From the NCBI RefSeq assembly GCF_000004075.3, contig NC_026655.2, positions 21,623,489 through 21,687,488 of the forward strand: 64,000 bases of DNA, read 5' to 3'. The notes under the pieces were generated by a model. That model did no database searches. It worked only from the letters and a program-made list of their open reading frames with translations, and had not been told where the DNA came from. This stretch comes from Cucumis sativus (Eukaryota; Streptophyta; Magnoliopsida; Cucurbitales; Cucurbitaceae). Positions 13,309-24,306 of this stretch are shown piece by piece. Within the stretch, counting starts at the first letter, position 1, and the number at the start of each line of letters is the position of its first letter. Position numbers and translations under genes: made by a program.

Positions 13309-13656
13309 TGATAGACCCCCAATTATACACCAGTATAGTAGAAGGAAGAAGAAACAAGGATAACCGCACGTGCCATTGAGAATAGCTCTAATAGCTTTAA
13401 TATTGTAGTAGATATTTTCGTAATAAAATAATAGAGTATAAATAGGAGTTTGTTATAGAGAGAAAGTTAGTTAGAATTTTGTGGGTGAACTCGGGCTTTT
13501 CCTAGAGAGAAAGGAAAGCAGAGGAGAGTCCATTGTTCACGAATTGAGGCACCTTCAATTCGTTTTACATTGTAATTTCGCTAGTCTTTTGGATTATTTT
13601 CTATCGTAACAAGGTTGATCCTACTTGATCGGGATTGATCAAGAGGAGTTTCATCA
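13309..13656 (+). mobile_element. Solo LTR with 5-bp target-site duplication
   Basis: The element starts TGATAGACCCCC and ends GTTTCATCA (TG...CA). It is flanked on both sides by CTTTC (13304-13308 and 13657-13661), a perfect 5-bp target-site duplication. It contains a TATA-like TATAAATA at 13437-13444. No primer-binding site or gag/pol follows on either side, so it is a solo LTR left by recombination between the two LTRs of a complete element. Its start and its TATA arrangement resemble the LTR at 62435. It sits in the 3' end of a LINE-like sequence. Confidence 0.8.
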
Positions 13657-13661
13657 CTTTC

Positions 13662-14230
13662 ATTGAGAAAAAAATGAAAGAATACAAGGGCTGAGGGCAT
13701 ATGAAAAAACAAGCCCAATAAAAAAGAGCCCCACTAAAGGGAGGGGATCCAACTAAGATTAATGTTTCCTAGTGCATAGCTACAAAACAGCTTCGAAACT
13801 GAAACCAAAACCGAAGGGACACATGAAATCTGACTAGTGTACCTATCCTTCCCTCTAAAAACTCTATCATTTCTCTCCCCCCAAATACCCACATAATTGC
13901 ACATACCCCGAAAAGCCATAAAAAGCGACCTTTCTCTCTGAAAGGCAGATGGAGGAGGAACTCCTTGATCATCGCACGCACATCTCTCTGACCAGCAATG
14001 CTAACATCTCCACATGGATCTCGCACACTAGCAGCCCCACAAGAGATGGTCCAAGTCTTCCTTCGTCTTCCGACACAAAATGGTTGGGCAAGGTTTTCCT
14101 CCTAGCAAGTCTATCAAAAGTGTTTACACGACCAAGTAAAACTTGCCAGCTAAAAATCTAGGAATCTTAAAGAGACGTTTCTTTTAAATGAGATCAAATT
14201 TTAGAGCCGGCACGCTTCTACCACGAGAGT
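13662..14230 (-). mobile_element. Degenerate LINE, C-terminal zf-RVT region and 3' UTR
   Basis: Read on the minus strand from about 14230 to 13734, fragments match the end of plant LINE ORF2: KIPRFLAGKF, then LCRKTKEDLDHLLWGC (the cysteine/histidine zf-RVT region), FLLHLPFREKGRFLWLFGVC, and a last part ending in LSWIPSL. Several stops and frameshifts break it. Downstream (13734 to 13662) is a 3' UTR with 'gagcccc', 'gggcttg' and 'tctttcattttttctcaatgaaag'. Upstream minus-strand sequence to about 15000 may be part of the same element but is not clearly readable. It is a dead copy. Confidence 0.7.
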
Positions 14231-16778
14231 AAGTGAATATGACAAGTGTGATTTCCATCACAACATGGCATGCCCTGCATGGGAAAGTGGAGTGGATTCT
14301 TGGTACAATTGTCTGAGAGAGTATCCCTTGAATGTGGAAAACCAAAAAGGTAGGCTTAGGAGGAATTAAGAATGAAATCCCTGAAGGAGCACAGCACAGA
14401 CTTCTTGCACCCTAATGCTTGAAATTAAAAAACGTGTCAACGGAGGATCTAGTGTCTTTTCCATTTTATTTCTTGACTTCAACCATGGGCAAAAAATAAG
14501 TTGCAACATCAAGGTGCCCAAGATCTTGACTCGGCTAAAGTAACTACAAAGGAGATGATAGTTGTTTAGAGGAAACAAAATTTTCATTGAAACGATGAAA
14601 TGAGGTTAATGCTAAAATAATTAGAAGTGTCCAGGAAAAGGGAAGGAAAACCAAAAAACATAAAAGCATAGAAAACAGAAGATCAGACTTGCAAAGGATA
14701 AATAAAAGCATTCCAACTGAGACAAAAGTCTTGAATAGAGAATCTGCACAATATTTAGAAAGAGAGCACCATGTGGAAACTTTTAGATGAGCTGAACTAA
14801 ACTGGTCGAACAAAGAAAGAGATTTATTGTGAAAGATCTTATTCTTTTGGAACCAAAATTTTGATAGAATAAGCTTTTACCATGTTTGACCATATAAGCT
14901 TTGACACTAATGCCAAACAAGGGTCAACCAGGAAATGGAGAAAGTTATCCTTGAAAAAATTCGAAAATACCCACTGGATATAAAAATTGTCAACAAATTC
15001 TACTAGCATTGCCTTGAGAATGAGCAACCAAAGAATAAATTTTGCAAAGGATCACCACTGTTTGCCAACCAAAGAGGACAAGCTGATGGGAAAAATGCCA
15101 TTAGAAGGCTTTTTCTTTGAAGGACTTCACAGCAATTTAAAGAGACAATTGATCATCACTCAAATAAGGAGGTTGATGCACATGACACTTAGACTTCCAA
15201 ATGGCCGACTAAAACTCCTTATTCATAGGAGAGGATGCTAGCAAATACTTTGAGAGAGATTTCACAGTTGAAACTACCTAAAGAAATCCAAAAATGTAGC
15301 CACTTTCTTTGGTGTTAAAATTCCCAGCAAACTTCTAAAATTCAACAGCTCTTCATCCTTGAGTAAACAAGGGAACTTAATATTCCAAGAAATAGTATCA
15401 CTATCCCACTAGTCAGAAGCCAAACCATGAGAAAGAAGGATAATCTGAACAACCAATGAAAGCAGGACTTAATAGAAGAAGCACAAAATGGATTGCTACA
15501 GCAATTCTAGGAAGAGAAAAGATAAGTTATCCAGGACAAATAGCTTTCGATCATGGAGCTTAAACAACTGGGTGTTCTGTATCTACATTTTATCCCAAAA
15601 CAAGACTCATCTAAAATGAAGCCTAAATAAATTACCCTTTCAAGTCACAGAAGTAAAATTTGAATAGAAACTATTGCATTAGTGAGTCAACAAGATGCGA
15701 ATCTGCAAAAGGACAGTTCATTGAACCAGATATTGTAATATCAGTTCCGAAGGGGGTTGCTGGAGATATCTTCCCAAGGACATATTTGATTTTTGATAAC
15801 GTAGTCAAGAGGAGTCTACCGGTTCAAAATCAATCGGTTGTAATCACAGAAATGCTTCTCCATCATGCTTTCTATGTGACCACTGAATAGGAGTGCGTTT
15901 AGTGATGGTCTAATGGTTCCAATGTTTTTGGTTATCCAAATTTTCTTATTGCTTACTTGAAGGCTTTGGTTTATTTACGAGTTTAAGAATGCAACTTCAG
16001 TAATAAGTTCTAGTTGTTGTTCTTTGCTATATTTTCTCTGTTCTTTATTCGTGAACATACATTGCTCTAGTAAGTTCAACTCTGAGGATTAGAAGAACTA
16101 AGGAACATGTATAGCTTTTTAGGACTGGGAAGATTACCAAGTACATATATGCAACATATCTAATTGCATGATTACAAATATAGAGATAAATAGTACACTA
16201 CTTTAGATATCTACAACTGCTAACAAGAAATACTTGCAAATAGGTCAACTGAACATTCATTTCTAGGTTACTAAAAATTGAACACGTTGAACTCTTCTCA
16301 ACCAACTTCAAGTCAGATGCAGCACGTTCTTTCCCAAATGATATAAAATATTAATGAAGCCATTTTCAGATAAGCACTGCAGGAAGTAACTAATACCTTA
16401 TATTGATGATAGGTAAACTAAACTAAGATGATACTAGCAGAAATAATCCTTGCACACAAGATTTTCAAAATTTTCAGCAAGAAAATAACTAACTCAACTT
16501 GATGAAGTTAGCTTTGAGATCTCAGCATGACAAATGCTGTGATGAAAGCCAATGTTCTTTTTGCAAGGGCATAATCGAACTATACTATTGTAAGTATAAT
16601 TATTGAGGTAAGGGGAGGGGGAGGAACTAAGAGATGATTTATTCAAATTTGTAAGCCCGGCAGGGTAAACTACGATGAATTTCATTCATACAACGTTCTC
16701 TTTTCAAATTTAAATCAAGCTCAGGAGTAAAATTTGAAATTCAACTGTAACTACATAAAAGCCATGATGGCAAGTAAA
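14231..16778. other. Intergenic, possible LINE remnant then 3' flank of the methyltransferase-like gene
   Basis: No intact gene is seen. The part up to about 15900 may be degraded LINE sequence on the minus strand, but I could not place reverse-transcriptase motifs. About 16500-16778 is likely 3' UTR of the minus-strand gene that follows. Confidence 0.4.
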
Positions 16779-18005
16779 CTAATAAACAAACGGAATAAAC
16801 TTGTACCTAACTTTGTTTGCATATTCCACATACCCCTCTCCAAAAGTTTCAACCATCAAAGCTTCCTCTGCTTTTGCTTTCTGACCATAATACAGTGAAC
16901 AAACTGCCACGGTAAAAAGCAAGCTTACAGGCGCACGAAGGGCAGCACAGTAAGTGGCAAGAAGGAGCATTGTGGATGCATATATTGGATGGCGAACCCA
17001 CCGATATGGTCCAAACTGCACAACAGCAGTAGGCACCACTACCTTCTCCGAGTAGTTTGCAAGATACAATGACGAATTGTAGTGAGTTAGAAGAGTTAAC
17101 ACTATCAAAATCCAAATGCCCACATTATTCCACCCGCCTGGAATTTGATGAAGTTCTGGTCCTTCAAACGCGGCAAACCAATGTCCAGCCATGACACCCA
17201 CAAAGAACAGTAACCGAGACAAGTTTGGCATGTTAACATCCCACTTGGGGTCATGAGGACGAACAAAGTAATCTCCATATAACCTTTTTCTAATGCTAAC
17301 ATTGAAGAAAAAGAAGTAGTGGTATACAAAGAAGAACACAAGAGGCCATCCTTCAAGGAACCCATTAAAATGAGCAGGCGGGACAAGAGTGAGCCAAGTG
17401 AACAAGGAAGTAACAACAGCAAGTTGCTCGAATATGTTGGCTTCACCATTTAGGTGCTTTCTCAAGCAGTATAATCCATAAGCAGCCATTGTAATAGCCG
17501 CAACCCAAGGCCAGAACAACCAAGTCCAGCTGAAATACATCCAGAAAAATGGGTTGAAAAACAAATTCAAAGTCCATTTCGTGGCTGCAATTGAAATCGA
17601 TAACACCCCAGACCACTTAACGACATCAAAAGGGGTTATTCGAGAAAGGGTACCTTGCAATGAATCAAAAGAGACAAATTCAAAGGGTTTAAGAAATGGG
17701 TTTTGGGATTCTGAGCTAACTCCATCAGAAGATGAGCATTTAAGCAGGGTTCTCGTCGTTCTTGAGAACAAGGAGGTTGAACGTGAATTAGTAAAACCAT
17801 TTGGACGAGTTATTAAGGGAGTAAGCCTTAGATGAAAGGGAGAATTAAGAAGCATCAAAGGGGATTTCACCTGTTTGTCGAAATGCTTGAATGGAAGTTT
17901 GTGCTTGTCAACCAAAGATAGACCACGAACATTGGTTGAAGGGTGAAGGAAAACCGAAGAAGCAGCCATTGGTGAAGAGGGAAGAAGAAAAAACAGTTGG
18001 GTCAT
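16779..18005 (-). CDS. Plastid-targeted membrane methyltransferase-like protein (ICMT/phospholipid methyltransferase fold)
   Basis: This is a single-exon gene of 408 aa. The first 60-70 residues are rich in Ser, Arg and hydroxylated residues with few acidic ones, a likely chloroplast transit peptide. A second ATG in good context (M13, MAASSVF) may be the true start. The rest has several hydrophobic segments (about residues 135-260 and 280-375). Near the C-terminus it carries the family signature QFGPYRWVRHPIYAST (about 328-343), then a glutamate-rich FGEGYVEYANKVRYKFIPF end. This matches the ICMT/PEMT membrane methyltransferase superfamily, which binds S-adenosylmethionine in its C-terminal part. 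The substrate cannot be told from sequence. It stands alone, with long flanks on both sides. Confidence 0.8.
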   Translation of the reverse strand: MTQLFFLLPSSPMAASSVFLHPSTNVRGLSLVDKHKLPFKHFDKQVKSPLMLLNSPFHLRLTPLITRPNGFTNSRSTSLFSRTTRTLLKCSSSDGVSSESQNPFLKPFEFVSFDSLQGTLSRITPFDVVKWSGVLSISIAATKWTLNLFFNPFFWMYFSWTWLFWPWVAAITMAAYGLYCLRKHLNGEANIFEQLAVVTSLFTWLTLVPPAHFNGFLEGWPLVFFFVYHYFFFFNVSIRKRLYGDYFVRPHDPKWDVNMPNLSRLLFFVGVMAGHWFAAFEGPELHQIPGGWNNVGIWILIVLTLLTHYNSSLYLANYSEKVVVPTAVVQFGPYRWVRHPIYASTMLLLATYCAALRAPVSLLFTVAVCSLYYGQKAKAEEALMVETFGEGYVEYANKVRYKFIPFVY

Positions 18006-21000
18006 GGGAAATTAAGGAACATCATCACTGGCTATGGCGAACAACAAACATGAAGCGAAGGCAAGTGGTCTCCCTCTCAACTGATGGGGATAAAGTGACT
18101 TCAGCACTTGGGTTCGAATTCGAAGGAGTCCAACCCAAACCTAAATTCAGTGGAGCATTGTGTTCAACCCACCGTGGATTCTTAATAACAATTTAATCCA
18201 AGAGATCGATTATCCTCCTCTACCATATACTAATTTTATTTTCATGGGAAACTAAATGTGATGATTTCATAATCTAACGTTAAACCAATCCAAATAGTGA
18301 TTCATTCCAATACATATTCTACCGTTTTAACTTTGTTAATGAATTCATAAATTAAGCTCGTTAAATTTTAAACAAATTAGTATCTATTACCTTCATCTAC
18401 ACGTTTAATATATCCAAATTTTCTCTCGAGAGCTCAACCTTTTCTTACCCCAAATCACTAACTCAACCTCTTAACATGATAAATGGACATTTTCAAATAT
18501 TATAAAATAAATTAAAATATTTACAAATTATAGCAAAATTTTAATTTGATAACTTTCTATTAATATCACTGGTAGAAATATAGTAATGTTTATCAATATC
18601 AAATATTGATAGAATTTAAAATTTTGTTATATTTTGTAAATTTTTACACATTTCATATATATATCTTCATTTTTCATGTTCATAATAAATAAATAAATTT
18701 TCATCCCTACAAAGAGCCGAGAGAAAATAGATAAATATTATGAATATAGATTGAAATATAAGAGAAACGAGAGGAAATGAAAGATAGAGGTGAAAGGGTG
18801 TAGATGGACAATTTCAATGCTAAAGGCTTTTGTTAACATTATTTTTCATGTTAAGGATATTAACATAACTTTTGAAAGTCTATACTAACAATAAGGATAT
18901 TATTTTTTAATTTAAAAGACATTGATAGGAGTATGAAAGTTTAAATATCCCTTTGAAACAAAGTACAAAAAGACCAAATGTGTGTTTTAACCCATCATTT
19001 ACTACTTTTTTATATCATATTCATCTTTTGGAAGAATTTCTAACAAAGTATATGCTCAATTACAATTTTAAAAAACATTCTGTAAATATGTAACTTTATT
19101 ATATCAATTTGGTGAATGCCAAATTTTGAGCATAGAAAAATGCATCTGAGTTTCACGCCAATGGTGATAATATACAAAACAAAAGAAAAGAATGCTATAA
19201 GTTAGAAGCCTAAGGTACCATATGATATGTTTATAGGAGATTCAAACTTAATCTTATTAGGATTGAGATACGAGATTTAAGCCTCCTATAGTTAGAAAAT
19301 GGCTTTTTATAATTCAAAACGAGCTAGATTATATTTTATTATCTCATGTTGTCTTGATTTATAATAAATCATTCTGGAACAAATATCATATTAATCCAAT
19401 GTAATTAAAAGTCAACTTGGTAGATGAAATATCAATTTGTTTTCCTCTTATTTTTCTTGATTAAATAAGCAAAGATTATACATCCATTTAAATATTTGTT
19501 TAGAGTTTGGGGAGTTTAGACCTAAACCCTAAATTTGATTCTAGCCCTAGTTGTATCACATGGGACATTAAAAAACAAAGGTCCAAATGACCTAATAATA
19601 TCAATAAAAAAAACAAAAAACAGATGTATTATTATTAGATTAAGAAAAGAAGAGTAAATGTTTTGTCAAATGTTATATTTTTTACCATAATTAAGAAAAC
19701 ATATTATAATTTTAAGATGAATTGAAGTTAAAACCAATTTGAGAAATTTGAAAAATGTTCTCTAATATTGTGTTGATATGAGCACATTAAATGGATATAT
19801 ATATATATGGTTCAACCAAGAAGATAATAGGAATTGTGTGCAGATAAGATGTTAGGTTACTCACCTTGATACTTCATGTTAGAATTATGCGTTCGTGAGT
19901 AAACTAGACTTAAAAAAAATAATCTCATGTTTGAATTTATCTAATTTTATCGTTCATCACGACGAAGAAGTCATGGTTTAAAAAACTTGTTTCATTTTTT
20001 AAATTTAGCTAATAATTAACTCTTTATTTCAGAAAATATGCAGAGTCATAGCAAGAATTTTAGTGGAATGCTTAATTTTAAAAAAAATGATTATAAGATA
20101 TAGTTTTGACGTGAAAACAAAGATATTAAAAAGTGACAACATTTTCAAAACGATTTTGAGTCAAAGTTCATCGTGTTAACAACCTAAGTCATATAAAACA
20201 ATATATTGCTACATCAAATTTGAGATTTTATGACACGAATGTATAATAACCAAATTGAAGATGAAGATAGAAAAAAATGTCACAAAATCTATACAAGTCT
20301 CTTTTTTTAGAGTAGAATTTATGCATTATTGATGATTTATACTCACTTTAACGATTTTTTAGTCTAACAGTACATACAGTAACGTAGGAAATTTAAATCT
20401 TTAACTTATTGGCCGCATATACCTTATCTATTGAAAATTCATTTTTACTCTTCTAATACCATTATTTTTTATAATCACATTCAAAATTTAAAAATAAAAA
20501 ATAAAACATATCAATCTCTACATACATAATTAAACTATATACTATGTTTAAGGGTAACTTATTATGATTTAACCTAAACTTGGTACACCCATCCATAAAA
20601 TAGTAGGGTATATACATTATTTTAAAAATTAGAACCATAATATAGTAAAACAAGCTATGGGATGACAATATTTAATTACTTTATTAAAGCAAGGTCCAAT
20701 ATTTTTAAAATGTCACCTAATTTTAAATAACTTATTTGGATAAGACATCTTAAATTATTTAGTGACCCTTTTGAAAGTTCTCTATATCCATGTAATGATG
20801 TAAGTTTAAAAATTATATATAACTTTAAAGGGGAAAAAAGTTTTAAAAATTATATACCTACCCAAAATAATTGTATATAACAAGCAAAGTATACGTATGT
20901 TAATTTAAAGTATGGACTATGCGTGTGGATTAACATTTTCTGATTGAATTATTTTAATTAATTTGAGTTTTTGTTATGTTATTTATTTGATTAAAACCCT

Positions 21001-22740
21001 CAATTGTTAATCGAGTATGAACTAAATGGGTAGAAGATTATTTCTAGATCGATTAGAGTTTAATGAAACTCTTACTAAACTTGTCGTGGTTGTGTTGGCC
21101 TCAATATTTTTTCATCGCTTGTATTGGGTATGTCTTTGTTTTCAATGCCTCGATCTGGTTTATTTGATTTCTTATCTTGTTGGTGGTCTTCTTTTTTTTT
21201 TTTTTGGTGTTGTTGCCTTCTGGGGAATTTCTTTTTATGGAGAAGTTGGCATTTTTGTTGGTCAAGTCACTAGAATTTGTGTGGAATTCAAAAGGTAATA
21301 TTTTCTCGAGACAATGTTGAAGACTTATTGTAATAGCGATCGTGAAAGCAACAATGACAATATTCTCGTTGTAAGCGTGTAACATCCCGATGGTGAAAAA
21401 ATGTGAAGTTTGTGCAATAGATTGGATTTTTTTTTTTTAAAAAAAAGGACCATGTTATATAATTTAGTAGGGTTGTCCATCTAAATTTACTTCGTCAAAC
21501 TAATTTGATTGACGATTTAGGACTATTTTTCAAACATCTAAGTCTAAAACGTAACTTTTTTAAATTTTAGAGACCAAACCACAAATCTGAAAGATAAAAT
21601 CGTATTGAAAATTTATTTTTTGATTTCACATTTTTTAGTCTAATTTTCATTTAGTTTGTAAGCTTCAAAACGTTGCATTTTAGTCCTAAAATTTATATTT
21701 TTATTTCAAATTAGTCATTAGATTTCAAAATGTTACAATTTTACCCTTAGAGCTTTGAGTTTCTTCCCATCTACTTCCTAGGTTTTAAAACTTACTTACC
21801 CTTTTTAACCTTCATTTTCTTGACTCAATTTGTTGTTTGACGTTAATATCTATTAATTAATTTAAAATAATTATAAAATAAAATTTTAATATTAACTATA
21901 ATAGTGATGAAAATAACTAAACATATTTCATTATAAATATTTTTAATTAATTAATCAACAATAACACTAAAAATTGAAAGTGTGCATCGATGGTGAACAA
22001 GAAGTTAACCCAATTGACATCTGACTATACTACTAACAAATTGAAGGTGTTCAGTTGGTGTTAGTTTACATTTTTTTTTCAAACATTTCAAATGCTTGTC
22101 GATCTAAATTAAGTAATCAACCGAATAATGACTAATATGTACTTATTCATAATCGATACCGATTTGGTGACTACAAAATTTTAACATCTCCTCCCTAAAC
22201 GTATCAGCTAAATTAAAATCAAACACAACACATAAAATCTAAAAAATCAATATATCTAAATTAGAACTAAATCCAAAATACACAAACGTAAGAAAAATCT
22301 AAAAAATTGATTTGCTCAAATAAAAAACTAAATGAAAATGAAAAGGTAGTAAGTAAAAGAAAAAGAGAAAAGAAATAAAATTTCTTCATAAGCGTTAAGT
22401 ACATTATCTCAAATCTTCCCGTACCGTAAGGCCAAAACTCGTGGCTGCCGTTTGTTCGACCGTCATCAATATTCCGTCCAAATTAACAGCTGTCACCCAA
22501 TTTCCCTTCTTCCTATTGGTTAGTCCACTAATTCCCATTAAATTACTAAATTTAAAATTTTTTTAAAAAGAGGCTAAAGTTCAAAAGTCGGTGCAAAAAA
22601 CAATAATAAATCCATGTAATGACTTAACTACCCTTTTTAAATAAAACCCTTTTTGCTTACATGTAGCCTTCCAGCGAATCAGACGCCGTATAAGGATTGT
22701 AAAACGAAGGACATTTCCGTGAATTCAATAAATCAAATGG
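18006..22740. other. Intergenic, AT-rich, no gene seen
   Basis: The first few hundred bases should hold the promoter of the minus-strand methyltransferase-like gene. A MITE-like element lies at 18480-18665. The rest is AT-rich with homopolymers (for example near 21187-21202 and 21427-21447). A 90-codon open frame at 21026 shows no recognisable protein. Confidence 0.55.
18480..18665. repeat. TA-rich inverted-repeat element (MITE-like), copy C
   Basis: Left: TAAAATATTTACAAATTATA followed by 'gcaaaattttaattt'. Right, inverted: AAAATTTTGTTATATTTTGT followed by 'aaatttttacacatt'. Inner 'tattgatagaat' is shared with copy A. It is the same family as the element at 11968 but more degenerate. Confidence 0.5.
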
Positions 22741-23295
22741 AACTGGCTTTACCACGTCACAACTTCGAAGTCTAATGATGAGAGTGAGGGTATTATTGGT
22801 GGATGAGCTAAAGAAGGACACGTGGAGAGAAGATGAAGCGAGTAGTGGGAAAAGTATAGGTAAGAGCGAGTGGGAATTTGAAAGGAGATATTTAGCGGAT
22901 CAAAAATATCTGGGTAAGTCGTCCACGTTGGCAAAGGGAATAGGCCGATCTGGAAACGGATATTGCACTTTTTATGGCCTTTCCAATAAATAAATAAGAA
23001 ATATATTTCTTTTAATTATTATTTTCTTGAAATATCTTAAGAAGAAAAAAATAAAAATAAAAGAAAAAAAACGAATTGATTTTGGTTCTTCATTGCTTCC
23101 ATTTCTTCATCGTTGTTGTTTGTTTCTTCAATTTTCTTTCGCCGGAATTTTCTCGGAGTCCGATCGTAACTGAATCAAATTCGAAGCCCTAAACCCTCGG
23201 AGGAATTAGGTTTTTATTGTTTTCGTTTTGATTGAATCTCGTTCTTGAGTTCAAAATTGAAACAGAGGAACGAGCCCTAGGTTTTGGAGTTGAGG
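22741..23295 (+). promoter_or_regulatory. LUX upstream region with evening-element-like motifs and a G-box
   Basis: An exact evening element AAAATATCT lies at 22903-22911. A core AAATATCT lies inverted at 22886-22893, and another direct one at 23030-23037. A G-box CACGTG is at 22819-22824, with a related CCACGTCA at 22752-22759. In Arabidopsis, LUX is repressed in the morning through evening elements bound by CCA1/LHY; similar control here is inference. The leader also holds a telo-box-like CCCTAAACCCT near 23188. Confidence 0.6.
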
Positions 23296-24306
23296 ATGGG
23301 TGAGGAGGTTAAGATGGCGGAATATGAAAGCGGAGGTGGTGTTGGTGGTGAAGATGAAAGCTGTGCTCATGAGGAGAGAGTATTTGAATGGGAAACGGGT
23401 TTGCCTGACGCCGACGATCTCACTCCTCTGTCTCAGACGTTGATTCCACCGGAGCTTGCGTCTGCATTCAGTATATCAACCGGACCATGTCGGACACTTA
23501 TGGATGTTAATCGAGCGTCGCAGAATACGCTATCGAATCTTCGTGGATTTCAAGCACAAGCGTTTTCATCGAATAATTTCAAGTCGTTTAACGATGATCG
23601 AACTCAGGATCATGATGCGATGGTGGTTGAAGGAGATGAGGCAACGGAGAGGGATGCAGGGTCGGATTCTAGGAAATTAAGGAAGGTTGATTGTGCAGAA
23701 GAGGCTGATTCGGCTCTTCGGACGGATAATTCTATGGATGATCCATCGGCTCGGACTTTGAAGAGACCGAGACTTGTATGGACGCCACAATTACATAAGC
23801 GATTTGTGGACGTTGTCGCTCATCTTGGGATTAAGAACGCGGTTCCTAAAACTATTATGCAGTTAATGAACGTGGAGGGATTGACTCGGGAGAATGTTGC
23901 GAGTCATCTTCAGAAATATAGGCTTTACTTGAAGAGGATGCAGGGGTCTTCCAACGAGGGGCCATCGTCGCCGGACCGGATTTTTGCCTCCACGCCTGTA
24001 CCGCCGACCTTGCACGAGTCAACCAACAGTGGGCAAGCAAATGGAAATGGGCATTTGCCAGTTCCGACTCCGATGCCGTATGGACCACCTATGATGCCGA
24101 TGCCGGTGCTTGGCATGGCAGCGTCTGGTCATGCTCATAGTTATATGGGTATGCCTGTAGCTCATCCGGGAAGCGCACAGGGATACCCTGGCTTTGAAAC
24201 GCATCCTTTCAATATGATGCATCAGAGAGATTGGTCGGGGAACAAATACAGCTCGATCGTGCCTTACCCTCATCCTCATGTACCTCCTAATACTAATGAT
24301 AAGTGA
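23296..24306 (+). CDS. LUX: LUX ARRHYTHMO / PHYTOCLOCK1, GARP transcription factor of the evening complex
   Basis: This is an intronless gene of 336 aa. ATG at 23296 ([10 protein letters not shown]) is chosen; the few upstream codons have no ATG. The N-terminal part has the LUX-type stretch [20 protein letters not shown] (about residues 36-55), then the GARP (Myb-like) DNA-binding domain at about 156-213, from [15 protein letters not shown] to the [12 protein letters not shown] helix. The C-terminal third is rich in Pro, Met, Gly and His, without known domains. In Arabidopsis LUX works in the nucleus with ELF3 and ELF4, binding GATWCG-type sites to repress PRR9, PIF4 and others at dusk. The GARP block and flanks fit LUX/BOA, not generic GLK or ARR-B proteins. 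It is the only gene between 18 and 29.5 kb. Confidence 0.95.
   Translation: MGEEVKMAEYESGGGVGGEDESCAHEERVFEWETGLPDADDLTPLSQTLIPPELASAFSISTGPCRTLMDVNRASQNTLSNLRGFQAQAFSSNNFKSFNDDRTQDHDAMVVEGDEATERDAGSDSRKLRKVDCAEEADSALRTDNSMDDPSARTLKRPRLVWTPQLHKRFVDVVAHLGIKNAVPKTIMQLMNVEGLTRENVASHLQKYRLYLKRMQGSSNEGPSSPDRIFASTPVPPTLHESTNSGQANGNGHLPVPTPMPYGPPMMPMPVLGMAASGHAHSYMGMPVAHPGSAQGYPGFETHPFNMMHQRDWSGNKYSSIVPYPHPHVPPNTNDK

Noticed and set aside
13309-13611. Solo LTR ending at CGTAACA (13611)
   Set aside because: It also ends in CA, but flanks then give no target-site duplication; ending at 13656 gives a perfect CTTTC pair.
21026-21298. 90-codon plus-strand frame
   Set aside because: Hydrophobic with Phe runs from T homopolymers, no recognisable domain, no partner exons.
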